From: Taudactylus pleione
Taxonomy: Eukaryota > Chordata > Amphibia > Anura > Myobatrachidae
Assembly: GCA_031769625.1 (NCBI GenBank)
Contig: JAUIMM010000213.1
Location: forward strand, 2,114,501 to 2,178,500
Length of the DNA: 64,000 bases
Reading direction: 5' to 3'
In this document: positions 43,085-52,648 of the stretch, one piece after another
Layout of the letters: each line of letters begins with the position of its first letter
How positions within the stretch are numbered: the stretch's first letter is position 1
Notes under the pieces: generated by a model
What the model saw: the letters and a program-made list of their open reading frames with translations, nothing else
The model's database searches: none
What the model was told of the DNA's origin: nothing
Position numbers and translations under genes: made by a program

Positions 43085-44714
43085 CTTTGTTGCAAATTCT
43101 TTGCAGGCAATTACAGCCTGAAGTCTGGAACGCATAGACATCACCAGACACTTGGTTTCATCCCTGGGGAAGGCAATCAGGAAGCCGACTGCCTAAATAC
43201 CGGCAGCCGGCTTCCCAACTGAATTATCCCGGCAAGGGTGAAATGCCGGGCGTCTACATCTAGACGCCCGCATTTCCCCGACACCGGGAGACCGGAGACC
43301 GGCATCATGATCGTAGTGATGCCAGGCGCCACGAGCGGACAGCCGCGGGGGGAGGTTAGGTTTAGGGTTCCCGGGGGGGACTTAGGGTTAGGCACCCCCC
43401 CGGGAGGGTTAGGGTTAGGCTAGGGGGAGGGAAGGTTAGGGTTAGGCACCCCCAGGGGGGACTTAGGGTTAGGCACCCCCCCCCCCGGGGGACTTAGGTT
43501 TAGGCAGCGGGGAAGGGGGTGGTTAGGGTTAGGCACTTAGAGGGGGGATTAGGGTTAGGCACTTGGGGGGGAAGTTAGGGTTAGGCACCCCTAAGGTGGG
43601 TTAGGGTTAGGGGGGTTAGGTTAGGTTAGTGAATACTTACCTATCCACGATCGGGATTTCCAACGCTGTCGGCCTTCCGTTGCGTCGCACTCTGCTTCTG
43701 TCGGGCTGCCGCTGACGGGAATCGAACCGCCGGCCGACGGTATTTCATACCAATTCCCATCCCTGGTGATGCTCTGCCAGGCCTATACTGCAAATGTCTT
43801 CAATTCCTGCTTGTTCTTGGGGCTTTTTCCCTTCAGTTTTGTCTTCATCAAGTGAAATGCATGCTCAATCGGATTCAGGTCAGGGGATTGAGTTGGCCAT
43901 TGCATAACATTCCACTTTTTAGCCTTAAAAAACTCTTTTGTTGCTTTTGCAGTATGCTTCGGGTCATTGTCCATCTGCACTGTGAAGCGCTGTCCAATGA
44001 GTTCTGAAGCATTTGACTGAATATGAGCATATAATATTGCAGAATTCATTCTGCTGCTTTTGTCAGCAGTCACATCATCAATAAATACAAGGGAACCAGT
44101 TCAATTTGCAGCCATACATGCCCACGCCATGACACTACCACCACCATGCTTCACTGATGAGGTGGTATGTTTTGGATCATGAGCAGTTCCTTTCCTTCTC
44201 TTCTCTTCCCATCACTCTGGTACAAGTTGATCTTTGTCTCATCTGTCAATAGGATGTTGTTCCAGAACTGTAATGGCTTTTTTAGATGTTGTTTGGCAAA
44301 CTCTAATCTGGTCTTCCTATTTTTGTGGCTCACCAATGGTTTGCATCTTGTGGTGAACCCTCTATATTCACTCTTGTGAAGTCTTCTCCTGATTGTTGAC
44401 TTTGACACATATACATCTACCTCCTGGAGAGTGTTCTTGATTTGGCCAACTGTTGTGAAGGGGTTTTTCTTCACCAGGGAAATAATTATTTTGTCATCCA
44501 CCACAGTTGTTTTCCGTGGTCTTCCAGGTGTTTTGGTGTTGCTGAGCTCTCCGCTGCGTTCTTTCTTTTTATGAATGTTCCAAACAGTTGATTTGGCCAC
44601 ACCTAATATTTTTGCAATCTCTCTGATGGGTTTGTTTTCATTTTTCAGCCTAATGATGGCTTGCTTCACTGATAGTGACAGCTCTTTGGGTCTCATATTG
44701 AAAGTTGACAGCAA
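43085..44714 (-). pseudogene. Tc1-like transposase, interrupted by a MITE and frame-broken
   Basis: Minus strand. 44714-44151: an N-terminal paired-like DNA-binding region with two helix-turn-helix parts (ELSLSVKQAIIRLKNENK, IAKILGVAKSTVWNIHKK, then TPGRPRKTT as the GRPR linker). LLTDETKINLY holds the first catalytic Asp. 44073-43783: VQMDNDPKHTAKATKEFF with the second Asp and SPDLNPIEHAFHLMK with the final Glu of DDE. The C-terminus continues across the inserted element at 43168-43757 to about 43085. The frame is lost between about 44150 and 44075. All three catalytic residues are still readable, but the gene cannot give a full protein because of the break and the 590-bp insertion. Confidence 0.9.
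43168..43757. mobile_element. Insertion with TTAGGG-like repeats, 9-bp duplication CATCCCTGG (590 bp)
   Basis: CATCCCTGG at 43159-43167 and 43758-43766 exactly flanks the element and interrupts the Tc1 transposase gene. The ends are weakly inverted (AATACCGGCAGCCGGC against GCCGGCCGACGGTATT, offset on the left). The interior, 43363-43630, is about ten runs of GGTTAGGGTTAGGCAC separated by C- or G-rich runs, close to the vertebrate telomere repeat. A 9-bp duplication suggests a MULE-like or other superfamily, but this is not resolved. Confidence 0.75.
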
Positions 44715-45055
44715 CTGATTCCAAATGCAAATGTCACACCTAGAATCAACTCCAGACCTTTTACCTGCTTAATTGATAATGAAATAATGAGGGAATAGCC
44801 CACACCTGTCCATGAAATAGCTTTTGAGTTGATAGTTCCATTACTTTTGGCCCCTTAAAAAGTGGGAGGCACATATTGAAACTGTTGTAATTCCTACACC
44901 GTTCACCCGATTTGGATGTAATTACCCTCAAATTAAATATGAAAGTCTGCAGTTAAAGCACATCTTGTTTGTTTCATTTCAAAGCCATTGTAGTGGTGAA
45001 TAGAGGCCAAAATCTGAAAATTCTGTCAATGTCCCAATATTTATGGACCTGACTG

Positions 45056-45399
45056 TATATATATACATATAATATGAATGTGGTTAACATATAAATTGAT
45101 TGATGTAACCCTTAAGATGTCTGTATACATATAATTTTTAGGTAATTTTCTAGTACTCCATTCAATTATTGATATGTATGGTAATCTAACAAGTTCTGGT
45201 TGATATGCAGTTGATGCACACTATACAATTACAACTGCTAGTAACAAGAAAGTGTGTAAGCTAACAGTCGATTAGAAATAGAAATGGCCGAAATTAACAT
45301 GAGAGTTCTCTAGTGATTGTATAAAGTCTCTGCCAAAATGGTGGCTCATGGGGATTTTTGATATATAACAAAATGGCCGCTCAGGTAAAGAATAAATGT
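45056..45399. other. No recognisable feature
   Basis: AT-rich spacer between the Tc1 element and the Penelope-like cluster. Confidence 0.45.
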
Positions 45400-46270
45400 G
45401 GGCTACAGGGGTGTAGCCAGCCTATGCTTCACCAGTAAAAGTACTCCATTGGCTAGATGTAATTCCACTAACTCTTTTATAAGTGCAGCTGCAGATACTA
45501 AGTCCGTCACGCATGCGCGCCAGTAACAAAGATGGCAGCTTTTAGGTCAGTCCCTATCATCGCGATAGTTGATGGCTGCGCATGCGCATTGGCCTCAGTA
45601 ATGACGATTCCGGAAACACCGTTTTTGGGCACCTAATTAGTGTTAGAGGGGGATATAAATATTAATCAGAACTACCGAAGCATATCCTCCTGAGGAAGCC
45701 CAGCCAGTAGAGCGTAAGGGGTGAAGCACATAGAGGATGGTAACGCTGTGATGCAAGTACCTGATCTGGCTAGGATGAGCCAATCTGAGATTAGCTATTT
45801 TAAAGATTTTCAATTTAATTTAGTTTTTTATATATATATTTGTGTGGTGTTAGTAATAAATGATGTTAGTACTGCACCATGAGAGTCTCTCTTCTCTCTC
45901 TATGTACTGACTAAATCGTAATCAATACACTATGGGGGACCCGGATGGGCAGCAGATAAAAGGGATCTCATTGGAAAAGACGTATTGGTGTGCAGATCCA
46001 GGAATTTGCTATATGCCCATACATATGACCCACAGGGTACGCATATATATTTTTTAAAGAAATTCTGTAGCCTCAATACTACTACACTATAAGTCGCTGT
46101 GTTCTCATTTCTGTTTTTCATAAATCGCCTGGACACTGCAACAACAGTCCTTATTGGAGAACATCCAGCTGCCACCATTGTCTGAGGAAGTGTATTTGAA
46201 GAAGAATCTCAATATAAAAAATGTCTTGGACATTCAGAACACTAAGGGTGTAGTGCTGTATACAGTATCT
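45400..46270 (+). mobile_element. Penelope-like terminal region (pLTR) without coding part
   Basis: A leader with GCATGCGCGCCAGTAAC and GGGGGATATAAATATTAATC (TATA-like, about 45650) is followed by a decayed core CCTGAGGAAGCCCAGCC without a recognisable GAAAC, at about 45690. Near 46245-46290 a GTGTAGTGCTGTATACAG stretch runs into a TATATA tract. The order matches the other PLE 3' regions in the window. It lies directly upstream of the PLE at 46313 in the same orientation, so the two may be a tandem pair. Confidence 0.5.
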
Positions 46271-46403
46271 TGTGTGTGTGTATATATATTTATATATATA
46301 TAAATATATATAGACCAGTGTGGGTGGCACTCCCATGTCGCTCAAAAGTCAGCAAGGTGCCCTCCGGAGAAGCTCCACAGCAAGGGGCTCCAACATATAG
46401 TCA

Positions 46404-47771
46404 GTGCGTAGTTTGATAGATGGGAATCCACTATATATCGGTCCCGATATAGGGTTGGTAACCGATCTTTTGAACATGATACTTACGCACAACTACTTTA
46501 CATTTGAGGATAAGATATACCTGCAACGCATGGGGTGTGTGATGGGGTCGAATGTGGCCCCATCGTACGCCAATGCGTATATGTTTTTGGAAGAACGTAA
46601 AATCTTTTTTTCTTCTCCATCGGTATTTGAATACATTCACATGTATGCTAGATATATAGATGACATATTCATCATCTGGACGGGTACACAGCAGGCTTTT
46701 ATCGAATTTATTGAAGGACATAACATGACCAAGAGTCCTATTAAATTTACTTATAATATCAAGAGCGACTGTGTTACCTTTTTGGATGTAGAAATCTGTC
46801 ATCACCATGGTAAAATCAGTACATCTCTTTACAATAAACCGACAGATAGAAACTCATTGCTGCATGCGAATAGTTTCCATCCAAAACCTCTTAAATTCGA
46901 TTTACCATACTCTCAATTTTTGCGTGCAATACGTATTTGTGACAATATTGAGGTAGCTGGTATAAAAATTGATGAGATGATTGACAAATTTCTAGCACGT
47001 GGATACAATAGAGATGCTTTATTGACGGCTAAAAGTAAAGCCATGACTGTGTCTCATGATGTTCTCTTAGGTCCTAAGTCAACCCTGCAGCAAAGTAAAT
47101 GCATCCCTTGGGTTAACCATTATAACACCTTCAGTTCTACCATTAATTCAATATCTAAAAAACATTGGCCCATCATACAGAATGATTCTGATTTAAATTT
47201 GTTGGATACGATGATTATGTCATGTTACACACGTGGCAAAAACATCTACGACTGGGTTGTGAAAACTGACATTGGTAGTGGCAAAAATGAGAGTAGACAT
47301 TTTTTAAGGCAAAAAAATGGTTGTTATAAATGTCTCAACTGTTTAACTTGCAGGTATTTGCTAACAGGTGACTCCTTTGTGAATCCCCACAGTGGTAAAC
47401 GCTATTCTATCAGGTACAGATTGAGCTGTACCACAAAATATGTGGTGTACCTTATCACTTGTCCATGTGGCCTAGGTTATGTGGGGAAAACAGACAGGAC
47501 TTTGAGGGAGCGCATGGCGTTGCACCGCTCTGCGATACGGGCTGCTATCAGTTCGGGGTCTAGTGATCAACCTGTGGCCAGACACTTTTTACAGGCTGGC
47601 CACAATTTATCTACTCTCCGCTACATTTTAATAGACCATGTTGCGCCCTTACGTAGAGGGGGTGATCGCTCACGCAAGCTTCTACAGTGTGAGTCACACT
47701 GGATCTTTCGTTTGGGTACCCTACATCCACGGGGCTTAAATGACAATCTAGGCCTGCATTGTTTTTTATAA
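46404..47771 (+). CDS. Penelope-like reverse transcriptase C-terminus plus GIY-YIG endonuclease (455 codons)
   Basis: A single open frame. Residues 44-64 (GCVMGSNVAPSYANAYM) and the catalytic YIDD at 84-87 (YARYIDDIFIIWTG) form the back half of the RT palm; FLDVEI follows at about 123-128. A CX2CX2CX2C cluster lies at 307-316 (CYKCLNCLTC), then the GIY-YIG endonuclease: YVVYLITC (346-353), YVGKT (359-363), Arg in LRERMALHR, and Glu430 in CESHWIF. This order, RT then zinc cluster then GIY-YIG, defines endonuclease-bearing Penelope-like elements; the endonuclease would nick target DNA to prime reverse transcription. The fingers domain and early palm are missing and a stop lies just upstream, so the listed start is only the first in-frame GTG, not a real start. 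The 455 intact codons suggest a young insertion that was truncated on arrival. Confidence 0.92.
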   Translation: MRSLIDGNPLYIGPDIGLVTDLLNMILTHNYFTFEDKIYLQRMGCVMGSNVAPSYANAYMFLEERKIFFSSPSVFEYIHMYARYIDDIFIIWTGTQQAFIEFIEGHNMTKSPIKFTYNIKSDCVTFLDVEICHHHGKISTSLYNKPTDRNSLLHANSFHPKPLKFDLPYSQFLRAIRICDNIEVAGIKIDEMIDKFLARGYNRDALLTAKSKAMTVSHDVLLGPKSTLQQSKCIPWVNHYNTFSSTINSISKKHWPIIQNDSDLNLLDTMIMSCYTRGKNIYDWVVKTDIGSGKNESRHFLRQKNGCYKCLNCLTCRYLLTGDSFVNPHSGKRYSIRYRLSCTTKYVVYLITCPCGLGYVGKTDRTLRERMALHRSAIRAAISSGSSDQPVARHFLQAGHNLSTLRYILIDHVAPLRRGGDRSRKLLQCESHWIFRLGTLHPRGLNDNLGLHCFL

Positions 47772-48340
47772 TTGTATTTATTGTGATGTTATGCCTATCT
47801 TTGTAATTTATTTAGACCCTAAATTGGTTGCTGTTGATACTTAGTATTTGTTATGTAGCCATCTATAAGTATTTGTGTACACAGGACCAATAGCCTTAAA
47901 TGTTTAGGTATTTAGCTATGTCTTTATTTAGTTGATCATTATGGTCTTTTGTGGAGTATTTGTACGTTATTATATTGCCTCTGACTTATCAGCTTATTCG
48001 AATAGAGCTATATGTAACAAAAATTTTTTTTTCATAATAACTGTTTTCACATTAGTATGTAATCTAAATGATGCTACTGAGTTTCTATATAATATTGATT
48101 CTCTGTCTTATTTTTATGTGATTATTGCCTGTCAATTTGTATTTGTGATATCATACCATGTGTAGTATGTTCAGTGCCTCTGACATGCTGTGTTCTTTGC
48201 ACATTTGTTTATTTTGGTAACTGTGGCAACTGATTATGCGGGTGACGTCATTGGTGGGCGTCGCCATGACGAACCCGGAAGCCGCAGCTGTGCACGCGGG
48301 AGTGGTTAGGGTATAAGTAAGTGTTTTCTGTTTGTTCTGT
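47772..48340 (+). other. Penelope-like 3' leader between coding stop and hammerhead
   Basis: AT-rich to about 48220, then a GC-richer stretch (GGTGGGCGTCGCCATGACG, CCGCAGCTGTGCACGCGGG) and TATA-like GGGTATAAGTAAG. In PLEs the terminal repeat is thought to carry the promoter, and this arrangement agrees. Confidence 0.5.
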
Positions 48341-48342
48341 GT

Positions 48343-48380
48343 TATCCTGATGACGATGTAATAACATCGAAACGTTGATT
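48343..48380 (+). ncRNA. Hammerhead-ribozyme-type core of the Penelope-like element
   Basis: CTGATGA (48347-48353), one extra C (48354), a perfect 5-bp stem GATGT/ACATC (48355-48359 with 48364-48368) closed by AATA, then GAAAC (48369-48373). ATC (48344-48346) can pair with GAT (48377-48379) as a short stem I. Stem III is reduced to the self-complementary ACGT, which would favour a dimer. It sits about 60 bp upstream of the PLE 3' terminus and about 575 bp after the coding stop. The single extra base after CTGATGA is shared with the motifs at 580 and 48694. Confidence 0.65.
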
Positions 48381-48434
48381 TGCATATGCCTGCTGTCTGA
48401 GTCGTTATTTGTAAGAGAGTGCTGCCGGTCTGTT

Positions 48435-48474
<40 letters not shown>

Positions 48475-48532
48475 CATAAGAGATGGTACTCAAATAAAGT
48501 TGTTTGGCAGGGGGGTGCCTGGTCCAAAAAAA

Positions 48533-48870
48533 ATTAAATATCAAAACTCTGTTACTAAGCAAGCTGATAGCCCACAAAGTAGACAAGAAGAACCAGCACT
48601 CATGTTTAGATGAATCCACGGGTTTAATCACATGAAAAAGAAAAATAAACGCAGCATCAGCTGACAGTAGCCCGACGATCGTTTCAACTGCCGTTCCTGA
48701 GGAAAGCTGGACGGCAGTTGAAACGATCGTCGGGCTACTGTCAGCTGATACTGCGTTTATTTTTATTTTATTTTTCATGTGAATAAACCTGTGGATTCAT
48801 CTAAACGTGAGCGCTGGTTCTTTTTGTCTACTTTGTGGGCTATCAGCTTGCTTAGTGACAGAGTGTTGAT

Positions 48871-48871
<1 letters not shown>
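48533..48871. repeat. 340-bp head-to-head fold-back of Penelope-like termini
   Basis: Arms at about 48539-48693 and 48711-48870 are inverted copies with a few changes (ACTAAGCAAGCTGATAGCCC and CAGCTGACAGTAGCCCGACG on the left, their complements on the right). The 17-nt centre plus the right arm forms a complete hammerhead-type core. The right end GAGTGTTGAT runs into a GATA-type tract. Left of the fold-back, 48479-48532 starts just after an (AT)n tract. Confidence 0.85.
48694..48730 (+). ncRNA. Hammerhead-type core at the centre of the fold-back
   Basis: CTGAGGA (48697-48703; the fifth base of this core is variable in hammerheads), one extra A, stem AGCTG/CAGTT (48705-48709 with 48715-48719, one G-U pair) with loop GACGG, then GAAAC (48720-48724). 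On the opposite strand only the stem and GAAAC part are mirrored. Same architecture as at 48343 and 580. Confidence 0.55.
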
Positions 48872-48947
<76 letters not shown>

Positions 48948-48950
48948 GGG

Positions 48951-49002
<52 letters not shown>

Positions 49003-49009
49003 GTATATA

Positions 49010-49046
<37 letters not shown>
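48868..49046. repeat. (GATA)n array followed by (AT)n
   Basis: About 130 bp of TAGA repeats (48868-49001), interrupted once by GAGGGAGA near 48947, then an AT tract (about 49012-49046). Open frames of Ile, Tyr, Leu and Ser here are artefacts. Confidence 0.95.
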
Positions 49047-49049
<3 letters not shown>

Positions 49050-49099
49050 AAATAAATGAATCCAAAATGGCAATATTCAAAATGGATAAACTAAATTTC

Positions 49100-50358
49100 A
49101 GATGTCGGTAGTCATGGGCAGAATATATACTTGCAGAGCATAAGGTAGTAAAATGAATTTCCCAACACAATGCAGGAATACACTCCTTATTTAGGCACAT
49201 GTGGTAAAGGTGGATAGTCACAGTATAATATCAGCACAAACAGAGTCCAGGCAGTGGTGTCCCTACCTGCGGTGTCACCTGGTCGGGGGGATGCTGTGCT
49301 CGCAGCATAGTCACCAGTCACCAAAAAGGGCGTGGCCTCGCGGACATGAGGCATGGGCACTCGGAAAGGGGCGTGGCCTCGCAACCCGAAACCCATAGTC
49401 CCGACTCCTGTGCTTTTTACTGGGAGGCCAGGGGGGGATGCAGGAGGTGCAGACTGCCCTGTGTGCAGTGCCGGCTACCTCACAGTGTCAGGAGCCGAGT
49501 GCTGCACTTAATACAACAGTGCAGCACCCGGCTTCTGTCACTGAGGGGGAGTCTGCACCTTGGTGTCACCCCTCGGCGGGTGACATCTGGGTGTGGCCTG
49601 CACCCCCCTTGTGACGCCACTGAGTCCAGGTAAATCCAACTACTGAGACAGACCTAGAGACCCGAGATGGTGATAATGATGAAGACTGGATTTGATGCAT
49701 ATTAGCCGAATACCAGAGTAATGTACCAAAGGATATACCACCAGATGTTAGCCAAATGAGTAAGCAAACATGAAGGGAAATAGCCCTGCAGACACGATAA
49801 TATGATATGCCTTTAACTCAGCCAGGAATGGATGCTAAGCACCTGCACCTAGAAGCCAGACTGGAAACGGGAACATGGATGGCCAGCCAGGAGCTAGACC
49901 GGTCCCGTGTAAGGCCCTCCTAGGAATCAAAACCAGGGATGGTAGTAAGTTGTAACCAGAAACAGAACCAAAAATCATATCAGCTCTATTAGAAGCCTGC
50001 AAAAGAGCATAAGGCACATAAACCAGGAGTCATAGAAGCTGTATCAGGTGACAAGAACAAGAAATATACAGCACAGAATATAGGACAATATGCTTGGAGC
50101 AAACACTATCACTGGCCGAGGTGGAGTATCAGGGCAAAGCTTAAATACCAGACACAGCCAATCAATACTACCAGGTAACCACACCTTCATAACAGTTCAA
50201 CTTAATTAAGAGCCAGCTCTACATGCAAGGTAATACAATAGCAGAAACTGACATTCTCACACTTGCAGGCAGAACATCTGAATTGCAGCTTAGAGTGATT
50301 GAAAGCACACACATGGAATGTCAGTGACTAACACTGACAACAAGACAAAATCCTAACA
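49100..50358 (-). mobile_element. Probable LTR in minus orientation, interrupted by a hAT-like MITE
   Basis: On the minus strand the right edge reads TGTTAGGATTTTGTC, a TG start like that of the solo LTR at 39228. It is followed by a GATTGGCTG box and a TATA-like GGTATTTAAGCTTTGC (plus position about 50137-50152). The left edge is not fixed: no CA end with a matching 5-bp duplication could be found. The element at 49252-49622 is inserted inside. No pol sequence is present. Confidence 0.4.
49252..49622. mobile_element. hAT-like MITE, perfect 8-bp duplication AGTCCAGG (371 bp)
   Basis: AGTCCAGG at 49244-49251 and 49623-49630 flanks a GC-rich segment starting CAGTGGTGTCCCTACCTG and ending CTTGTGACGCCACTG. 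The ends are inverted over about 20 bp with mismatches (GCGGTGTCACC against GGGTGTGGCC inward). Same architecture as 22275-22618. No coding sequence. Confidence 0.88.
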
Positions 50359-50954
50359 ATATCCATGTCTGCATTTAATGCAGAAGATTATGGTTAAAAT
50401 AATACTGATATTCTCTAAGATTGATATTATTTTGATGCATGTAACGAGTACATGGGAGCTCTGATGGCATGTGGGGAGATCTTGGGGACATATGGAGATG
50501 TCTAAGGGACATGTTAGACTCATCAGTACCATGGAGGGAGATTGACAGCATACGCCTGCTCCAGGTACCTCTGCATCTGGCAGGGCTATGAGGCTGTGGA
50601 GGGATTGGGGAAGTGGTGGACCCTGTTTTTTTAATTTCCACTGGGCTCCACAATTTCTGATGGCAGCCATGTGTCTGAAGAGCCATTACAAAAGTTCTTT
50701 GCATTAAACACAAAAAGAGAAATATATGAGAAATTGAAGTTTGCACAGATGCAGAAATTGCAATCATGAAATTGCACATACTGTACGTATTGATGCTGAT
50801 TCTAAGTTGGGAGCAAAGCAAAAAAGGAGTAGCTTTTTACCTTAGCAAAACCATGTTACACTGCAGTTGGGGCAGATTTAAAATGTGCAGAAAGATTAAG
50901 TCAACCATTATTTAAAATTTACACCACAGGCACTCTTAACGCCATAATAGGCCC
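50359..50954. other. No recognisable feature
   Basis: Intervening DNA with no supported gene or repeat. Confidence 0.5.
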
Positions 50955-50962
50955 ACCAGGAG

Positions 50963-51319
50963 CAGGGCCATAGAGAGCCCTGCCGGATCCAGGTACTGAG
51001 GTGGCGTGGCCTAATCGCGAGAGGCATGGCCACGCCCCCTTGAGCAAAAATAAATAAATAAAACACACTTTTGCAGCATCACGTAGCAGCACTGCGGCTG
51101 GGGAGGGGGGCGCTGTGAGCCCCTCAGCCCGGCGCAAAGCCAGAGGGCGCGATCAGTGTGATCGCTCCCTCCCACAGCCAAGAGCAGTCTCCCACTGTAG
51201 CTCAGCACACGCTGTGTGCTAGGCTGCTGTGAGGGAGAGAGAAGGGAGGGGGGCGGCGCCCCTCAGGAAGCCCGGGCCCAGGTAAATAGTACCAGCTCCC
51301 CCCCATCTCAGCTCCCCTG
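50963..51319. mobile_element. hAT-like MITE with CAG/CTG ends, 7-of-8 duplication (357 bp)
   Basis: ACCAGGAG (50955-50962) and CCCAGGAG (51320-51327) flank a segment beginning CAGGGCCATAGAGAGCCC and ending CATCTCAGCTCCCCTG. Only the outer five bases are clearly inverted. Size and GC-rich make-up agree with 22275 and 49252. Less certain than those. Confidence 0.5.
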
Positions 51320-51327
51320 CCCAGGAG

Positions 51328-51790
51328 CACTGCTTCCTGCCAGGCTGTACCTCCACCTGTTGGAAGGAAACATGAAAATAGCACAATCCAAAAATATAAC
51401 ACAGTAAACAAACCATATAAGTCAGGTGGGTGGGGGGGCTTGAAAACTGCAAAGGAAGATGGACTCTGGCTATTTATGGGATTAGCAGAGGCCTTGCCTG
51501 GATGGCAGGCCTTGCCTGGATGGCAGTGCGCCCTGTACAGCACTGCCGCCCCTATCGCTCCCTCTTCACTCCCCTCCTCCCCCTGAGCGCTTACCTTTCC
51601 TTCCAGGGGGTGGAGGGCGGGCAGGATCCTGTGCCGACGTTCTTGTGTGCCGCGCGCCACTGCCGGAGGTCTCTTCCTGCAGACCTCCCGCGCTGGGAAG
51701 TGTGTAGCCGGTGCCGCTGGAGGATTCCACCCTGTGCGGAGGCACCGGCCGCGCCACCCTCCCTACGGCCCTGTACGCTGTCATAGATTT
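51328..51790. other. GC-rich unclassified repeat remnant
   Basis: It contains a short direct repeat GGCCTTGCCTGGATGGCA twice (about 51490-51525) and ends with a CCCTACGGCCCTG terminus at 51773 that resembles the end of a CAGGGCC-type MITE. No matching left end or duplication was found. Confidence 0.35.
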
Positions 51791-52645
51791 ATAATTTGAT
51801 TGACAACTCACTAGCTACGCCCTCTTTATCCTCTAACCCCATAACTGAAAAAACTAGCAAAACTCCTCAACAAAACAGGGTGCTTAATTTTCCTCAAACT
51901 TATACAAGTATTCGGAATCTTTTAGATTTGGGAGGGGTGTGTCCTGGCTCAGTCTAAATTTCAGTATATATTAACAAAGGTGTCCAGGATTTGTGCGCTA
52001 CATGCAAAAGCAGTCAGTATGTAGTGTACCCTGCATGCAATAAACAACTAAACATGGTTTGTCCAGATGCAAAGTTACCCATCTTTTTTGTTTTGCTCCT
52101 AACACTGAATCAGCCTCAATGTTAAACTCTGTGCCTGGAGCAAGTCGCCCCTACTTGCTGTCACATTTGCATTCCATACCCATGATTCATAGTTATCATC
52201 ATCAGTGCGCACTTATAGTAGCCGTATCCCTGATGCAAACTATCCAAACAGGTGTAATATATAGCCTGCATATCCATCCATAGCCTTCAATTTCATCCAT
52301 AGCCTGCAATTATAGCCTGCAATTATTCAATCACAAACCTTTTTTCTCGCCCGATAAATTATCTGTTATCGGACGTTAACACAAAGAATCCGGGAAAAGC
52401 TTCCAGACATATGTGTTAACCCACTGTTTACTCCCCAATAAGAGGCTAATTATCACGTATACCTTTCCGGGTCTAAGACCCAAAAAGAAATACACCTTAA
52501 GTGCAGCATGCGGGCTGACTTCAGGACTAATTGGATAGCCCCGGGGGATCAATTAGCCTGCAGTAGGGTAGTGCTTTAGAATAAAAATATGCAGTGGGAA
52601 AAAAAATCACATGCTTTATCTTTTAAAAAAAAAAACAACAAGGGT
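51791..52645. other. No recognisable gene or bounded repeat
   Basis: Mixed AT-rich DNA. A short local direct repeat of CATCCATAGCCTGCAAT-like words lies near 52270-52325. Nothing coding is supported. Confidence 0.45.
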
Positions 52646-52648
52646 TCA

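Larger units (their letters stand above)
42223..45055 (-). mobile_element. Tc1-like transposon with two nested insertions
   Basis: The ends CAGTCAGGTCAATAAATATT and AATATTTATGGACCTGACTG are inverted repeats, and inner subterminal blocks (TGGGAGGCACATAT, ACGGTGTAGGAATTAC and partners) lie at both ends. The element sits in an AT tract, with TA beside the right end; the left junction has an extra CA. Removing the insertions at 42251-42849 and 43168-43757 leaves about 1.64 kb, the usual Tc1 size. The transposase gene is on the minus strand. Confidence 0.9.
46313..48436 (+). mobile_element. Penelope-like element, 5'-truncated, with inverted terminal fragment
   Basis: The element lies between (AT)n-rich tracts. 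Its left edge, read on the minus strand, ends GGGAGTGCCACCCACACTGG and then TATATA. Its right edge ends GAGAGTGCTGCCGGTCTG and then TTTATATA. Thus a partial terminal repeat in inverted orientation precedes the coding region (46404-47771) and a direct one follows, with a leader, TATA-like GGGTATAAGTAAG at 48309-48321 and a hammerhead core at 48347-48373. Inverted and truncated pLTR copies at the 5' side are a known feature of PLEs. Confidence 0.8.

Noticed and set aside
45689..45725. A functional hammerhead at CCTGAGGAAGCCC
   Set aside because: The 5' core is present but no GAAAC follows at a suitable distance; treated as a decayed remnant.
48775..49221. Frames rich in Ile, Tyr and Ser
   Set aside because: Translation of the GATA and AT simple repeats; not a gene. 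The same holds for the Tyr-Ile frames at 21845-22356.
49100..50358. Claiming a complete solo LTR here
   Set aside because: The right edge and TATA-like box are suggestive, but no left terminus with a matching 5-bp duplication was found; kept only as a low-confidence LTR-like segment.
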